Assembly: GCF_014529535.1 (NCBI RefSeq)
Contig: NW_023503608.1
Location: 9,040,501-9,104,500, forward strand
Direction of reading: 5' to 3'
DNA: 64,000 nt
DNA from: Bradysia coprophila
Taxonomy: Eukaryota > Arthropoda > Insecta > Diptera > Sciaridae
Part shown: positions 24,103 through 35,337 of the stretch, piece after piece
Layout: each line of letters opens with the position of its first letter
Numbering within the stretch: the first letter of the stretch is position 1
Translations under genes and position numbers: made by a program
The notes under the pieces: generated by a model
The model's input: the letters and a program-made list of their open reading frames with translations, nothing else
Told to the model about the DNA's origin: nothing
The model's database searches: none

Positions 24103-26238
24103 TCATTTTATACTTTCCCACACATAAATGTCGTGGAGCAGTCGAAGTCCTTTCCATATTCTACCAAGTTTCCCGTATTCGAATGCGATTTCGTATTTCG
24201 TTGATCGAGTGCGCCAATCATCTTCTCCGTATTTACGGTTTCGCTTATCGTGAACATCTTCAAATAATCGCAGTGCCTCCGAGTGCCTTCCCAGTCTACT
24301 CAATTCCGTTGCTATCGCAGATTTATGTTCGCACTCGATTGTGCACACAGCGTTACTTCCGTAAATAATTTTTTCCGTTTCATAAATTCTTTCGAACGTT
24401 TGGAAGGCCTCGGTGTGTTTGCGTGAATCGATGTAGACAGAAGCTAATTCAAACATAATTTCCAGTGTATGTCCATTACAATGACCGAGGAACTGATTTT
24501 GTGATTTCAACGTTCTTTCGTACCACTCGCTAGCTGCACTTAAATTTTGTAGTATTTTGTATGTATGAGCAATACGAAGTTGTGTATCGCGAGTGTCTGC
24601 GTCTAAATCGCTGAATCGACTTTTTTGTCTGCTGTAAATTCCAAGATACATCGACAGAGCCTCGTCGTATGCCTTTGTCATCATGTAAGCGTACGCAACA
24701 TTGTAGTGTATTCGGAGTAGATCTCTGTCATGCTCTTCCAAAATTTTACCCAAAGCATCCACGAGCATGCATCCGAATTCTTTTAGTTTGTCTGAATAGC
24801 AACAATTCGTTAGTTCCTTCAAATGATTGATAGGAACGCGCGCCAATAATTCAATAAAATTGGGTAGCTTCGATGCATTCGAGAGAACAGAAATGTAGTG
24901 AGAGTGGCACTGAAATGCTTTTTTCGTTGCCATTAAATTTTCCATCAGTTGAAGAGCATCCATAAGAATCGTCTGATCGTCGTTCAATGCTTTCAACTTC
25001 AATTTCGTCACTAGTTGCACTAAGGAGTTCATGCGGAACATTTCCCCTTCCACACCATCGACCATGCTGTGCTTCACAAGAAGCTCGACAGCCGAGCGAA
25101 CGTACTTTTCGAATTCATCACTGATGGGCGAAGTTTCGGCGTTGCGAGAAAGCTGAAAAAAGATATTCATTTCGATGCTGTCGACGCCGAGGTAGGCAGA
25201 AATCCTAAAAATTCTAAGCGCTAACTTTCCATCGTCCGGGTCTTCTCCGATTGTATCGATACTACTGTCCCACGTGGTGAACGTAGTTTTGCCGTACGAA
25301 CCGATAGAAAATTCGTCGAAAACTGTCGAACTTAACAGGTCGATTGTCTGACGATTGTAGTCATTGATGAACCGGGTAATTGTGTACCTATTGTCTCTTT
25401 TTCGATTTTCGCTTATCACAGTAGTTGCTTGTCGTAACGCAAGTGGAAAATATTGAAATGTCTTTACCAGTAGTTGAATTGCTTCGCTAGTCCAGTCGTC
25501 ATTAGAAAGATGTAAGGCTTTTTGGAGCCTCCAACGATGGTGTTGGGCAAATTTCTCCTTCAACATTGCACCAGCGAATTCGATTGACTCGATGTGGTTC
25601 CATCCCTTCAGAGGAATAACATCAATTCCTGGAGGCCAACGTTGATTGCGTGATGTTATCAGAATGTGTAAGTTTTCAGTTTTTGGTGGTGCTACAGCCA
25701 ACAGTGACTTTATACTTTTGTACGAACAAACGTTATCGTAGATGAAAAGAGTCTTCGCCATGTGGCAGAGTCTGTTGACAACTTGCTCCACGATGAGTTC
25801 ATAGTCGTTTACACCAGTTTTCGGCAAACGCAACGTCTTTTCGGATAAATCTTTGAACGATTCTTTCACCTTGCTCCCATCGATCCAAATCACATTTCCG
25901 TATCGCGACCGATTTTCCGCAATGAATTTCCTTATCAATTGCGTTTTACCAATGCCACCCATGCCGCACACCACAACAGTTTCCGCATTCAGTTGATCTA
26001 ATTCTAGGTGTCGTCCAGTGAAATTTGTTTCTGGTTTGACAACACCAAAGTTTATGCCGTTCGGAATCGGATCGGGCTCGGGAGCACTAAAATTGTAAGT
26101 AACGGAAATAACATTTCCTTTAACAATGCAGAACTAGGTGTCGTACCTAATATTTATGGTGGTGGTGGCATTCAAATTCCCCTCGACAACTTTCGCATTG
26201 ACCGAAGTACCTTGGTTATGGAACGAGATTTGATCCAT
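24103..26238 (-). CDS. NB-ARC/TPR STAND ATPase (NLR-like) with short Asn/Gly-rich N-terminus
   Basis: Two exons, complement(join(24103..26086, 26147..26238)), 691 residues. The 60-nt intron has donor GTACGA and acceptor TTTTAG, and splicing joins both frames exactly. Residues 4-31 are rich in Asn, Gly and alternating hydrophobics (ISFHNQGTSVNAKVVEGN, then LNATTTINI). An NB-ARC domain follows: Walker A GMGGIGKT (72-79), Walker B TLFIYDN (Asp148), TSRNQRW (175-181), FPLAL (244-248), and a winged-helix end FRMNSLVQ (381-388). Residues about 490-688 contain four to five TPR units of about 42 residues of the kinesin-light-chain kind (AYDEALSMYLGIY, HTEAFQTFERIY, HSEALRLFEDV). STAND proteins are ligand-triggered oligomerising switches, often in immunity or programmed death in plants, fungi and bacteria. 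Nearly intronless structure suggests retroposition or horizontal origin. Ligand unknown. The start is ATG at 26236-26238. Confidence 0.85.
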
Positions 26239-26280
26239 TGCTTACGTAAAACTTAACCGGTTTTTATTATTTTTTATTAT

Positions 26281-27302
26281 TTAAGAGTCATATCGCCAAG
26301 ACTTCAGGTGATTTTTTTAACTTTGGGAACAAGCCGACTCCGATTTTAATGAGTGATAGCTCGTTGGATTCGTCTTTCAATTCTAGAAAACACGTATCTT
26401 TTACTTTTTCTAAAAAAAAATTGTTTTCTGTTTGTTTTCAGTTTTTCAATCGAACCAATATTTGCTACGTGACAGGAGTTTGGCAAACCGTTTGCTCCCA
26501 CTTGATCGTATCGTTTTTCCAAACTTCTGTCGCGTAGCAAATATTGGTCCGATTGAAAAACTGATTACTGTTCCGGAGTCCTGAGGTCATTTGCTATACG
26601 CTAACACTTTATTTGACTAAAATCCTCCGAGAAAAATTTTATAATTTTTCTTTTGATATTACTAACATTGGATCTGATATATTCGTGACATATCGAAGCG
26701 TTTTTCTATTGATAAGGTAAAAGAATAGTAGACGATAAAGAATGACTGCCATAGTACCGTTCCAGATGCTGTTCCAGCTGTAGAGCCCCCGGAAAGAAGA
26801 AAAAAATCTGCATTTTGGCACCAACTTTTTTTCCAACACTTCTGTAGGCTTGCAGCACAAAAGTACTGGGCTCATTTATGTGTGGAACGATAGTGGGTGA
26901 GGCCAGCTACAACACCCCATACTTAGTTCCGTGGAACAACGAAGCTGCAGAGAAGCAGTACTCTCCGAACATTCACTATATTTTAAGTCATAGCTCTCGT
27001 GGATCAACTAGCACCAAGCAGTGCGTATACTCTATCTGTAGGTCTTTCCAAGGCCGACAATCGCACAACATTACAAGAATTTAAAATAATTTTTTCTTGA
27101 GTTATTGCCGAAAAACTGTTTTCGGTACCCTCTGACATGTGATCACTTTTGAACACTTTTCACAGAAAACAAATTTTTTTTAGAAAAAGTAAAAGATACG
27201 TGTTTCCTAGAATTGAAAGACGAATCCAACGAGCTATCACTCATTAAAATTGGAGTCGGCTTGTTCCCCAATCACCTGAAGTCTTGGCGATATGACTCTT
27301 AA
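26281..27302. mobile_element. TTAA foldback element, copy A (1.0 kb)
   Basis: Begins TTAAGAGTCATATCGCCAAG and ends with the inverted match CTTGGCGATATGACTCTTAA, so the flanking duplication is TTAA, typical of piggyBac/Kolobok-type insertion. The outer 110 bp (ending near TCGTTGGATTCGTC) match in inverted order, after which the left arm is deleted relative to copy B at 35478. The right arm includes a frame (26878-27084, ..GEASYNTPYLVPWNNEAAEK) seen in all arm copies. No transposase. It ends 43 bp before the start codon of the NB-ARC gene. Confidence 0.88.
26440..26562. repeat. Nested short inverted repeat inside copy A
   Basis: AGTTTTTCAATCGAACCAAT (26440) reappears inverted as ATTGGTCCGATTGAAAAACT ending at 26562, with a loop of about 60 bp. 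Copy B has only one of the two arms (36120-36145), so this inner fold is specific to copy A. Confidence 0.7.
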
Positions 27303-27572
27303 TATTCGTTTATTATCATTCCAAAAAAAAAACAATATGCGTGGAATACAAAATCGTACACCGTACACCAAAGGGACCATTTGTCGGCCAAAGTATCCCT
27401 CGAAACGAATATCCGTTTAAATTTATTTTTGGTGCTCTGAGAACTAAACTAACTACATTTAACGAATAAGTATTCAACGAATATAAACCGAAAACGAATA
27501 GAAAAATTTACTTTTTCGAAAGACTTAAAATAATAATTTTATCTTCGTTATCATCGGCCAATTTCGTTGTGA

Positions 27573-28017
27573 ATGTCATAAGTAAACATATGGTTTTAAA
27601 AATGTACGCATCCAATTACGCAAGAACCCACCTTGGGGCGGTGTTATATATATTACACACTTGTCACGAAGAAGTCGAGGCTTGCCGAGACTGATAGTGA
27701 CAAGTGTGTACTCTATTTTATCACATAAGCGAAAATGAGACAACAACATAGAACTGAATTGCAATTTTTGAATTATTCTTCTAGGTAAGTAATTTTGACA
27801 TCCGAACACCGTGCATAGGTGATAATAGTAGATTATTCACCTCTGTTCACATGTTTATATAGGCACTTGGGAAGTTATTGCATGAGCCGAAGGCGAATGT
27901 TATAACCCCAAGTGTCTAAATAAACATTTGGACAGAGGTGAATACGCTATTTTATCTACCGACGGCGAAATAATAGCACTTTTTCACTGCTATTATTTCA
28001 CCTAGGTAGATAAAGAT
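27573..28017. repeat. Cluster of small hairpin elements
   Basis: Three stems in a row: CACACTTGTCAC .. GTGACAAGTGTG (about 27655-27705); TATTCACCTCTGTTC .. GGACAGAGGTGAATA (about 27835-27945), with ACTTGGG/CCCAAGT nearer the loop; and TTTATCTACC..AATAATAGCA .. TGCTATTATT..GGTAGATAAA (about 27950-28017). They look like remnants of short MITEs. 41560-41700 shows a similar arrangement (GCTTCCAAATTTTTATTTTG .. CAAAATAACAGTTTGGAAGC). Confidence 0.6.
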
Positions 28018-28687
28018 ATAAAATGACTGTATGTTTGTCTGTTTCTTAATTTTTTACCGTCAAAATAGAATTTGGATCGTGGTATGTTTGGAATGGCCCA
28101 AAGGCTTTATACCAGGCAAAAGATCAACATTTTTTTTTCAATCAAAAACGGTCCCTAACATTCGACTTTTTCAAAATTGTTCATACAAAGGTATAGAGCC
28201 TTTCTTTGCCTAGAATCATGGCATAAGCAGAAATCAGCAATAAACATCATTGTTCAAAGAGTATAACAACTTCCTATAAACATGAAAGTGCATTGTGAAT
28301 ACGCAACAATAACGGTATTTGCAAACGTAAGTTTCATGCATGTGACCTTCTGAAACCTAGAGAAATTTTGATCCGATTTTATTTAGAATTAGAATAGTAT
28401 ACATTACGTCCGTGTTTAGAGGTTTAGAGGTTATTTTGCCGAGAGGGAGCAGATGAAGAAAAGGGCTATAATCACTCGTGGTAATTTTTGAAATTCTTCA
28501 AAGATGATGAAACAAAATTGTTGCTTACAGGCCTCATTTTATTTTTTATCAACGAGCCACATGATTCTAAGCAAAAAATTGTTGTACGGCATGCCTCTGA
28601 AAATAGGTTGGTATTTTTTATAAAGAGCCAATTTGAAGCACAGAATTGCAAACAAAATTGGCGTGAACTTATCACATACGGCTATCC

Positions 28688-28872
28688 ATCTGTTACCAAT
28701 AACGACGACAAAAATAATGACAAGCCCTTGGTAATATGGTCATTTATATAATAAAATGCAATGTAAAAAATGGAAGTACAAGATTGGAAATCAACCGTAA
28801 AAAAATGCTTTAATCGATGGATGTAATAGACCGGATAATACAGGTCAGATGCTTGCCGTCTGTTACAGTTTA
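28688..28872 (+). mobile_element. TTAA MITE family, copy at 28.7 kb
   Basis: Contains the family landmarks in order: CATCTGTTACCAATAACGACGACAA, CATTTATATAATAAAATG, GAAATCAACCGT, AATCGATGGATGTAATAGACC, and the closing GATGCTTGCCGTCTGTTACAG. The left end is degraded. Confidence 0.7.
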
Positions 28873-29391
28873 AAAAAAAATGGGAAAATAAGGTCAATTT
28901 TGAGGAAAGTCGGGAAAATGTAGGAAAATGTTTTTCCGAAAATGGTTCCTGATACTAGTTACAGTTTCATAACTTCTGATTGCGAAATTAAAATTTTCAC
29001 TAACTGGTGGAACATCCAAAATTTTACCTTCTAGATTCAGGCAAAAAGCTATGTATAAGCTAACTGAGATATGTACAAGTCATACATTTATTAGTAGTAC
29101 CAAAAAAATTAAAGTTAGACCTCTTGTGTGGATGTTATGGTTCAGAATCGTGCAATTTTGAAAAGACTGCATGCATTTCGGCTGAAAGTAAAACCATTTT
29201 TAAAGTGCCGCGCATTTTTTAAATCAAACCGCAACTTTTACACCGCTTCATTTTTAGAACAATCGAACCGCATCAACCTATCAACGAACACGAAGAACTG
29301 ACATTTCTGAAACTACCAATGGGCGTGAACAGTATCTGTTGTGTTTTGTTTTAATTATTTTCGATTTTTTGTTAAATTCTATGTGACTAAA
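28873..29391. other. Upstream region of Tsf2
   Basis: AT-rich, no repeat recognised. The 5' leader next to the gene contains an upstream ATG followed at once by TGA (29381-29386), 5 bases before the real start, which could damp translation. Confidence 0.4.
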
Positions 29392-32300
29392 ATGGTTCGC
29401 AATATTCTACAACTATGTGCCTTAAGTGTTATAATATTAATTGCGAGCCTTCAACGAACTGCTAACGGTTAGTGTACAAATAAACCAAAAAATAACAGAA
29501 AAAACACAGCATTTTGGGCGAGGCTGATTTGTCATTAACAATATTTTTGTTGAAATTTGTATTTACGGCGCGTGGCTACAATCTTGCTAATCTTGGTGGA
29601 ATATGGAAACTTATTGATGTGAATTGATTTGCAGAAATTTCTTTGACCATTTGTCCATTACCATATAGTCTTAACAAGCCCATTAAATATTTCAAATTCA
29701 ACAAGTGACATTTAACTCGCTAACTGTCTGTGGAAAGCAAACAACATCCTCGCCTAATTCACACTTGATGTGTTCAAATTGCGGATTTGCCGGAAACCGA
29801 ATTTTGTGCAATTGTTTTGATTCTAGAGTTCACACTGCACACTTCTAGGAGTAGAAAAATGTTTGAAAAAATTCGATGGATCTTAGGAGAATAAACTTAG
29901 GCCCCAACGTAAAATCAGTAAATTCGGCTGACCTTAACATCCTTTATATCGTTTGTCGTTGCCCAAATCTTATATCAAAATAGAGGGATCAAGTTCTGAT
30001 CTTTCTTAAGCTCGAATTGTTCATGTTGAGCTGTCTTCTGTTCCTACCAATTTAAAGTGTCACGTAAATACAAAGATGACGATGCGATCTTCAAATGTTT
30101 CATTCTTTAAATCTTTCCAGCTCAATACTATGAAGTACAGAGAACACAATTAGACCGCCTTGTCTGGTGTAACACCATATTAGCCGAACAGTACAAATGT
30201 CAGAATTTTACGGCAGCATTAGAAAGAGATCGGGCACTGTTCGATGACCTGTACTTTAATGTGTCTTGTCATTACGGATTTAATACCGAAGAATGCATTC
30301 AGCTGATTGATTCGGAAAAGGCTCATATGATGTCCCTGGATGCTGGTGAAGTATTTATTGCCGGCCGTTATAACTCGTTGATTCCAATTATGCAAGAAGC
30401 ATTTGACGGCGGCTTTACCAATTACTATGCGGTGGCCGTGGTGAAACAGGGAACGATTCCAGAGGTGACGTCGATACGTGATCTGCGAGGAAAGAAAGCC
30501 TGTTTCTCGGAAGTGGGAAGTCAGGCTGGTTGGACAATTCCGATTTACACGGTGAGAATTTGAAATTTTCTCGAAATTTCAATTTAGAATTACTCGCAAA
30601 TGTTTCCCGTTTGTTCATTAGCTACAAAAAGAGGCTGGTATGGAAATCGTTGATTGCAACAATCACGTCAAATCGGCTATCAACTTCTTTGGCAAATCAT
30701 GTGCTGTAAATTCCCTGACAAACAAATACAATCCAATCGGTGACAATTCCGATCGATTGTGCGCACTCTGTACGGGAAAAGTACCGGGAGGAAAATGTAC
30801 ACCAGACGATCCATATGCTGGCTTCGAAGGGGCTTTCCGTTGTCTGCTCGAAGCGGGTGATGTGGCATTTTTGAAGCATACTACTGTGAATGAAATGGTC
30901 GACAGCAAACAATTCAGTAAGTCTTGTTGACTGATATAGTCGAAGCTCATAAAAATCATTCCCAATTTGTTCAACAGAGTCTGTGACAGCTGATCGCTTC
31001 GAACTACTTTGTATCGATGGACAACGTCGTCCGCTTTCAGAATATCGACAATGCAACTGGGGCCTAGTTCCATCGCATGCTTTGGTCACTTCGTCGGCTC
31101 GTACTGCTGACGAACGAAAACGGTACCAACAGTTTTTGATCAAAGCCGTTAACCTTTACTCGTCCAAATCGATTTCAAACGCAACAAATGCCTTGAATGA
31201 AAAACGCTACGACGGATTCAACACATTCGATCGAAACAGTGACGACAAATACTACGATCGAACTCAGTTCAGAGATTTCGCCAATCCATCGTTTGATCGC
31301 GATCGAATTGATCATTTAAACAGCAATCGATACAACGGCCTCGCTAACGTGGACAGTGCATTCGGACCGGAAAGAAATTTCACCGATGGAAATGACACTC
31401 AACTGTATGAGAAATTCGAATTGTTCGAGTCGAAACGGTACGGCGGACGTTTGAATCTTATGTTCCAAGATGCTGCCAGAAATTTAGTTCCAATCAAGGA
31501 GGAAGATCAAAGTTTTGGTGGATATTTGGGACAATCATTGGGTCAGATTTTGGAGGTTCGCCAATGTCCAGTGGGAAGAATGACTTTGTGCGTTACATCG
31601 GATCCGGAATTGGAAAAATGTGTTAAGATGCGGGTAAGTCTACCTACAACGACGATTCCTCTATTATGTAGCGATCTATACTATTCCCATTTACAATTCG
31701 CAGACCGCTTTGAAAGCTCAACTCATCAAGCCAGAAATGAACTGCTACAAAGCACACTCTCACATAAATTGTATGCAAGCCATCCAGTCTGGAGTGGCCG
31801 ATGTAACTGTACTCGATGCCAGTGATGTGTACACTGCCGGACTTCGACACGATTTGATTCCGTTCATATCGGAAATTTACAATTTGGGTGAGCCGGAATA
31901 TTACGTGGTGGCTTTGGCGAAAGAAGAAGATCCGGATACAGAGCTGACGTACCTGAAAGGAAAATACACCTGCCATTCGGGCATAAATACAGCAGCTGGA
32001 TGGGTTTATCCATTGGCCTATCTCATCTCAAACGGTTGGATTCGTCCGTACGGGTGTGATAGTATTCGTGCGGCAGCTGAATATTTTACAAAATCCTGCG
32101 TTCCGGGTGCAATTAGCACAGAATATAATACTGGTGTGCCTTACGATAATATGTGTGATTTGTGTCATGGTGCTAGTTACAGGTGAGTGACTTGAGTTGT
32201 TGTTAAACATTCACATCTAAAACGAAACCATATTTGTGTAATGAACAGATATTGTCGCCGTGATGCTTCCGAAGACTACTATGGTCATACTGGTGCATTC

Positions 32301-32965
32301 CGCTGTCTGGTTGAAGGTGGCGGTCATGTGGCATTCGTTAAGCATACCACCGTCAGCGAAAATACAGGAGGAAAACGACGTGAATGGTGGGCACGGAACA
32401 CATTGAACGATGACTTTGAATTGTTATGTCCCGACGGTATGACGCATTGTTTTTTACGAAATCCTTTTTGACATTTTTTCACAAAATCTGTGTCAATTAT
32501 AGGCACTCGAGCCGACCTTAAAGACTTCAAGACATGCAACTTGGGAAAAGTGAAGGCTAATGCCATTGTAACACGAGGAGGGCTGGGATATAATGGAACG
32601 CAGATTAATGCTTACATTAACCTGTTCACTTATGCCCAGCAGTATTACGGACGCAAAGAACTGGACTCTTTTGGGTAATTATTCAATGTTATGATGCATT
32701 AGAGTTTCTCAAATGACCGGTCATATTCCTACTATACAGGTTCAGCATGTTCTACTCACTTCCGCCATATCATGATCTGATCTTCCAAGATGCAACTCGA
32801 CAGCTGCAAATGATTCCGCCAGAGAAGCGACGATATGACTTGTACTTGGGAGGCGATTTTATGCGAGCTCGTCGCATTACTGACTGTGAATCAGGAGCTG
32901 AACGTTTGAAATTTAGTTTAGTTGTCGTTATGATTGTAGCATCTGCGATGTATGTGTTCGTTTGA
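29392..32965 (+). CDS. Tsf2: Transferrin 2 / melanotransferrin-like, GPI-anchored
   Basis: Eight exons: 29392..29467, 30121..30551, 30622..30916, 30978..31633, 31704..32182, 32249..32436, 32503..32674, 32740..32965; 840 residues. The N-terminus is a signal peptide ([19 protein letters not shown]). Two transferrin lobes follow: lobe 1 with [43 protein letters not shown] and [12 protein letters not shown]; lobe 2 with [50 protein letters not shown] and FELLCPDG. The last residues are hydrophobic ([19 protein letters not shown]), as in GPI-anchored proteins. An Asn/Arg/Asp-rich linker (about residues 355-425) interrupts lobe 1. Tsf2 is known in Drosophila as an iron-binding protein of epithelial septate junctions. 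Several canonical iron/anion ligands are absent (see findings). All exon phases close. Confidence 0.95.
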
Positions 32966-33222
32966 TTGAGATTTGAATGCCTGAAGCTTTACCTTAATAA
33001 GATAAAGTTATTGCACAAATTAGATTTTTTTTGTAAGCAAATAAGTTTTTTGTCAACTCATGCCGTGAATCTCGACAAGAAAATGATGATAAAAATTTTG
33101 TGGATCATTGTATCCCATCGAAATGTAAGCCGTCCATTTTTAGTTTTACATTTTTTTTTATTATAAAGCAATTTTCCGTCCAATTCCATTTTGTATATAG
33201 ATTTTATGTACTTTCACAATGA

Positions 33223-33228
33223 AAATAA
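33223..33228 (+). terminator. Poly(A) signal of Tsf2
   Basis: AATAAA about 260 nt after the Tsf2 stop codon. Confidence 0.5.
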
Positions 33229-33544
33229 AACAAACGAGAAAAAAAAAACATTCCAAAACAATTGCCTGTGTTTTTTCTTCGTCCATTCGAAGAGCGGATT
33301 TCTTAAATCTGTGGACAGTGCGACAATAACACCTCGCATCACAATGTAAATTGATGACCGCAAATATTTTCGTTTGTTATGTAGATGTTTGGATGCTCTT
33401 TCCATGGCCGGTGTGGTCTCTAACGCTAACAATACGTAACAGTAGTTACCTGCATTACCACAAAAAAATGTTCTTTTCATGGTAGCGACGCAAAAATTTC
33501 GAAAATCCTTATTTTGTCCACCATGAAGCGTCGTGAAAGTGGCG

Positions 33545-33820
33545 TTTTGTTGTCATTCTGGAGTCATTTAAGGTGAGAAAATAATCATTTTCTACCTTAA
33601 AATGACCAGTTAGCAATTTTGGGTGAGAAAATGTTATTTTTCGCCTATATACCAAAACGCGCTCTTGATGTTATTTCCTTCAAAGTAGACAAAAATGCGG
33701 ATTTTTGCAAAACGCAAGCATGAGAAACGTTGTGTTCACCACGGGGAGAAATGGAAAATTCCACCTTGAGTTCTTGGTAGAATTTTCTACTTTCTCCCCT
33801 CGGTTAACAAATAACTATTT
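33545..33820. repeat. Two small hairpin repeats
   Basis: GTCATTTAAGGTGAGAAAAT .. ATTTTCTACCTTAAAATGAC (33563-33605) is a tight hairpin. A second, 33735-33815, starts GTTCACCACGGGGAGAAAT and ends TTTCTCCCCTCGGTTAAC followed by AAATAACTATTTT. The second hairpin recurs at 58850-58905 (GTTCACCCCGGGAAGAAG .. GGTGAACAAATAACTATTTT). Confidence 0.55.
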
Positions 33821-33959
33821 TATCGTTCTGGAAAACATTTAACAATATGCAGTGAATGGTCGAGCAAAGTTCCGTTTGTTGTTTGATCGGGACTTCATAA
33901 TTTAAGCAATTCGTACTATGTTTCTGCCACACTTCAGGCTCTCTTCCACCATTCGCTAA

Positions 33960-34780
33960 TTGGCCTGTAAATCACCGCATTCATTAATGGGCCATTTGCT
34001 AGAAGTCTTCAAAACAGAGAGTGCAACCAAATCGCTTCGTCAAGCAATATTCCGATCCACTTCCGGATATACTGTTCAAAAAAGTGTACAACAGGATGCA
34101 AATGAGTTTCCGTGGCAGCATTTCCTGTTACAGACGGCTGTCATCTGTTATCGACAACGACAGCAAGAATAAACGACAATCTCTGACTGATGAGTTCTTA
34201 TATAGCAAAAAGCATGTTCAAAACAAATGAAGTAAAAGATTTCTGAAATCAATATCAGAAAATCTTTGATCAAATGAAGTAATAGTTTGAATAGTAGAAC
34301 TGTTAATATGCTTGCCGTCTGTGACAAGTTAAAAAGGAACACGAATCAAATAATGCAATGACATCGAAATTCAAACTTAATATGACCAACCAGACAACAT
34401 GCCTCGTGTGTGAGAATAGCCTCGAAAATAGCACATCAACAGTTGAAGAAGCTTCGACTCAGACCCAGACAACTTGTATGCCTGTGAGAATTGCAAGATT
34501 AGAGTCCCGTTCAGCACACTAGCTAAAATGCAAAATAATCTGGATGGTTCAATTAAGCCGATTCCACTAATAAGTTAGTAGTAATACGACTAAGGGAACA
34601 CAAAGTAATCACCATGCCAATGCTGATACGTACGAGTTAGTCGTAACCATAAATCATTTGGGAGAATTCGATTCTGGTCACTATAACTGCACCGTCAAAA
34701 CCGTCAACGCATTCTAAACATTCGACGATACCAAGGTCTATTCGAGAACCTTCAACCACATCAAACACTGTTGCATGTGG
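33960..34780 (+). pseudogene. Decayed ubiquitin-specific protease (USP) copy, split by a MITE
   Basis: Fragments in the order of a USP catalytic domain, in shifting frames: SLRQAIFRSTSGYT then VQQDANEFPWQHFLL (33995-34128), the QQDAxEF box; ACENCKIRVPFSTLAKMQN (34480-34535), like the CxxC element after the fingers; and DTYELVVTINHLGEFDSGHY then NCTVKTVNAF (34631-34716), the histidine box, followed in another frame by DDTKVYSRTF. Stops and frame shifts separate the pieces, and the Cys box is missing. No introns are evident, so it is probably a retrocopy. The MITE at 34117-34332 lies right after the QQDANEF piece. Confidence 0.7.
34117..34332 (+). mobile_element. TTAA MITE family copy inserted in the USP pseudogene
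   Basis: Starts near CCTGTTACAGACGGCTGTCA (34124) and closes TTGCCGTCTGTGACAAGTTAA (34332): inverted ends of about 18 bp. Interior landmarks are TCTGTTATCGACAACGACAG, TATATAGCAAAAAGCATGTTC and AAATGAAGTAAAAGATTT. The TTAA is kept only on the right. Confidence 0.8.
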
Positions 34781-35337
34781 ATGCATGTGGTAGCCGTAAG
34801 AAAAGGATAAAAAATTTTCTTGGGTCGAATGAAGTAATGAAGGTTGTACACGGAATTGAGTAAATCCATACGTAAAATTGAATACATAAAATGAGAAAGT
34901 TTTTTCTAAACAAAAATAAATTGACTAAAAACCAACTTTTCCAAAAAACGTAGTGGATTGAAAAGCTATGATCCTTCTCGATAAAGGGCTCGTATTCTTT
35001 CGGAATATCGTACACCAGAATGTATGTAGACGCTTTTTTTTAAACACACAAAAATCCGGTGATTTCTTATCAAAGCAGCTCATAAGTTTGATTTGAGAGT
35101 CAGCAGACAATAAGTTTGCTCCTTATTAAAACCTTCTTAAAATCAATAGGGTAACGGCCTTGGTTACAAGTTTTCCTTTGAGATAGTGTTTGAATTTTGG
35201 TAATTACTTATATTCCGGAAACTATCGGATTTAAAGACTCGAATTTAACAATTTCCTACGATCTGAAAAGATTTTTCTGATGTGTTGAATTCCTTTTCTA
35301 AAATTCGGTCATATTCACCAGAACTAATCAATCCTAA

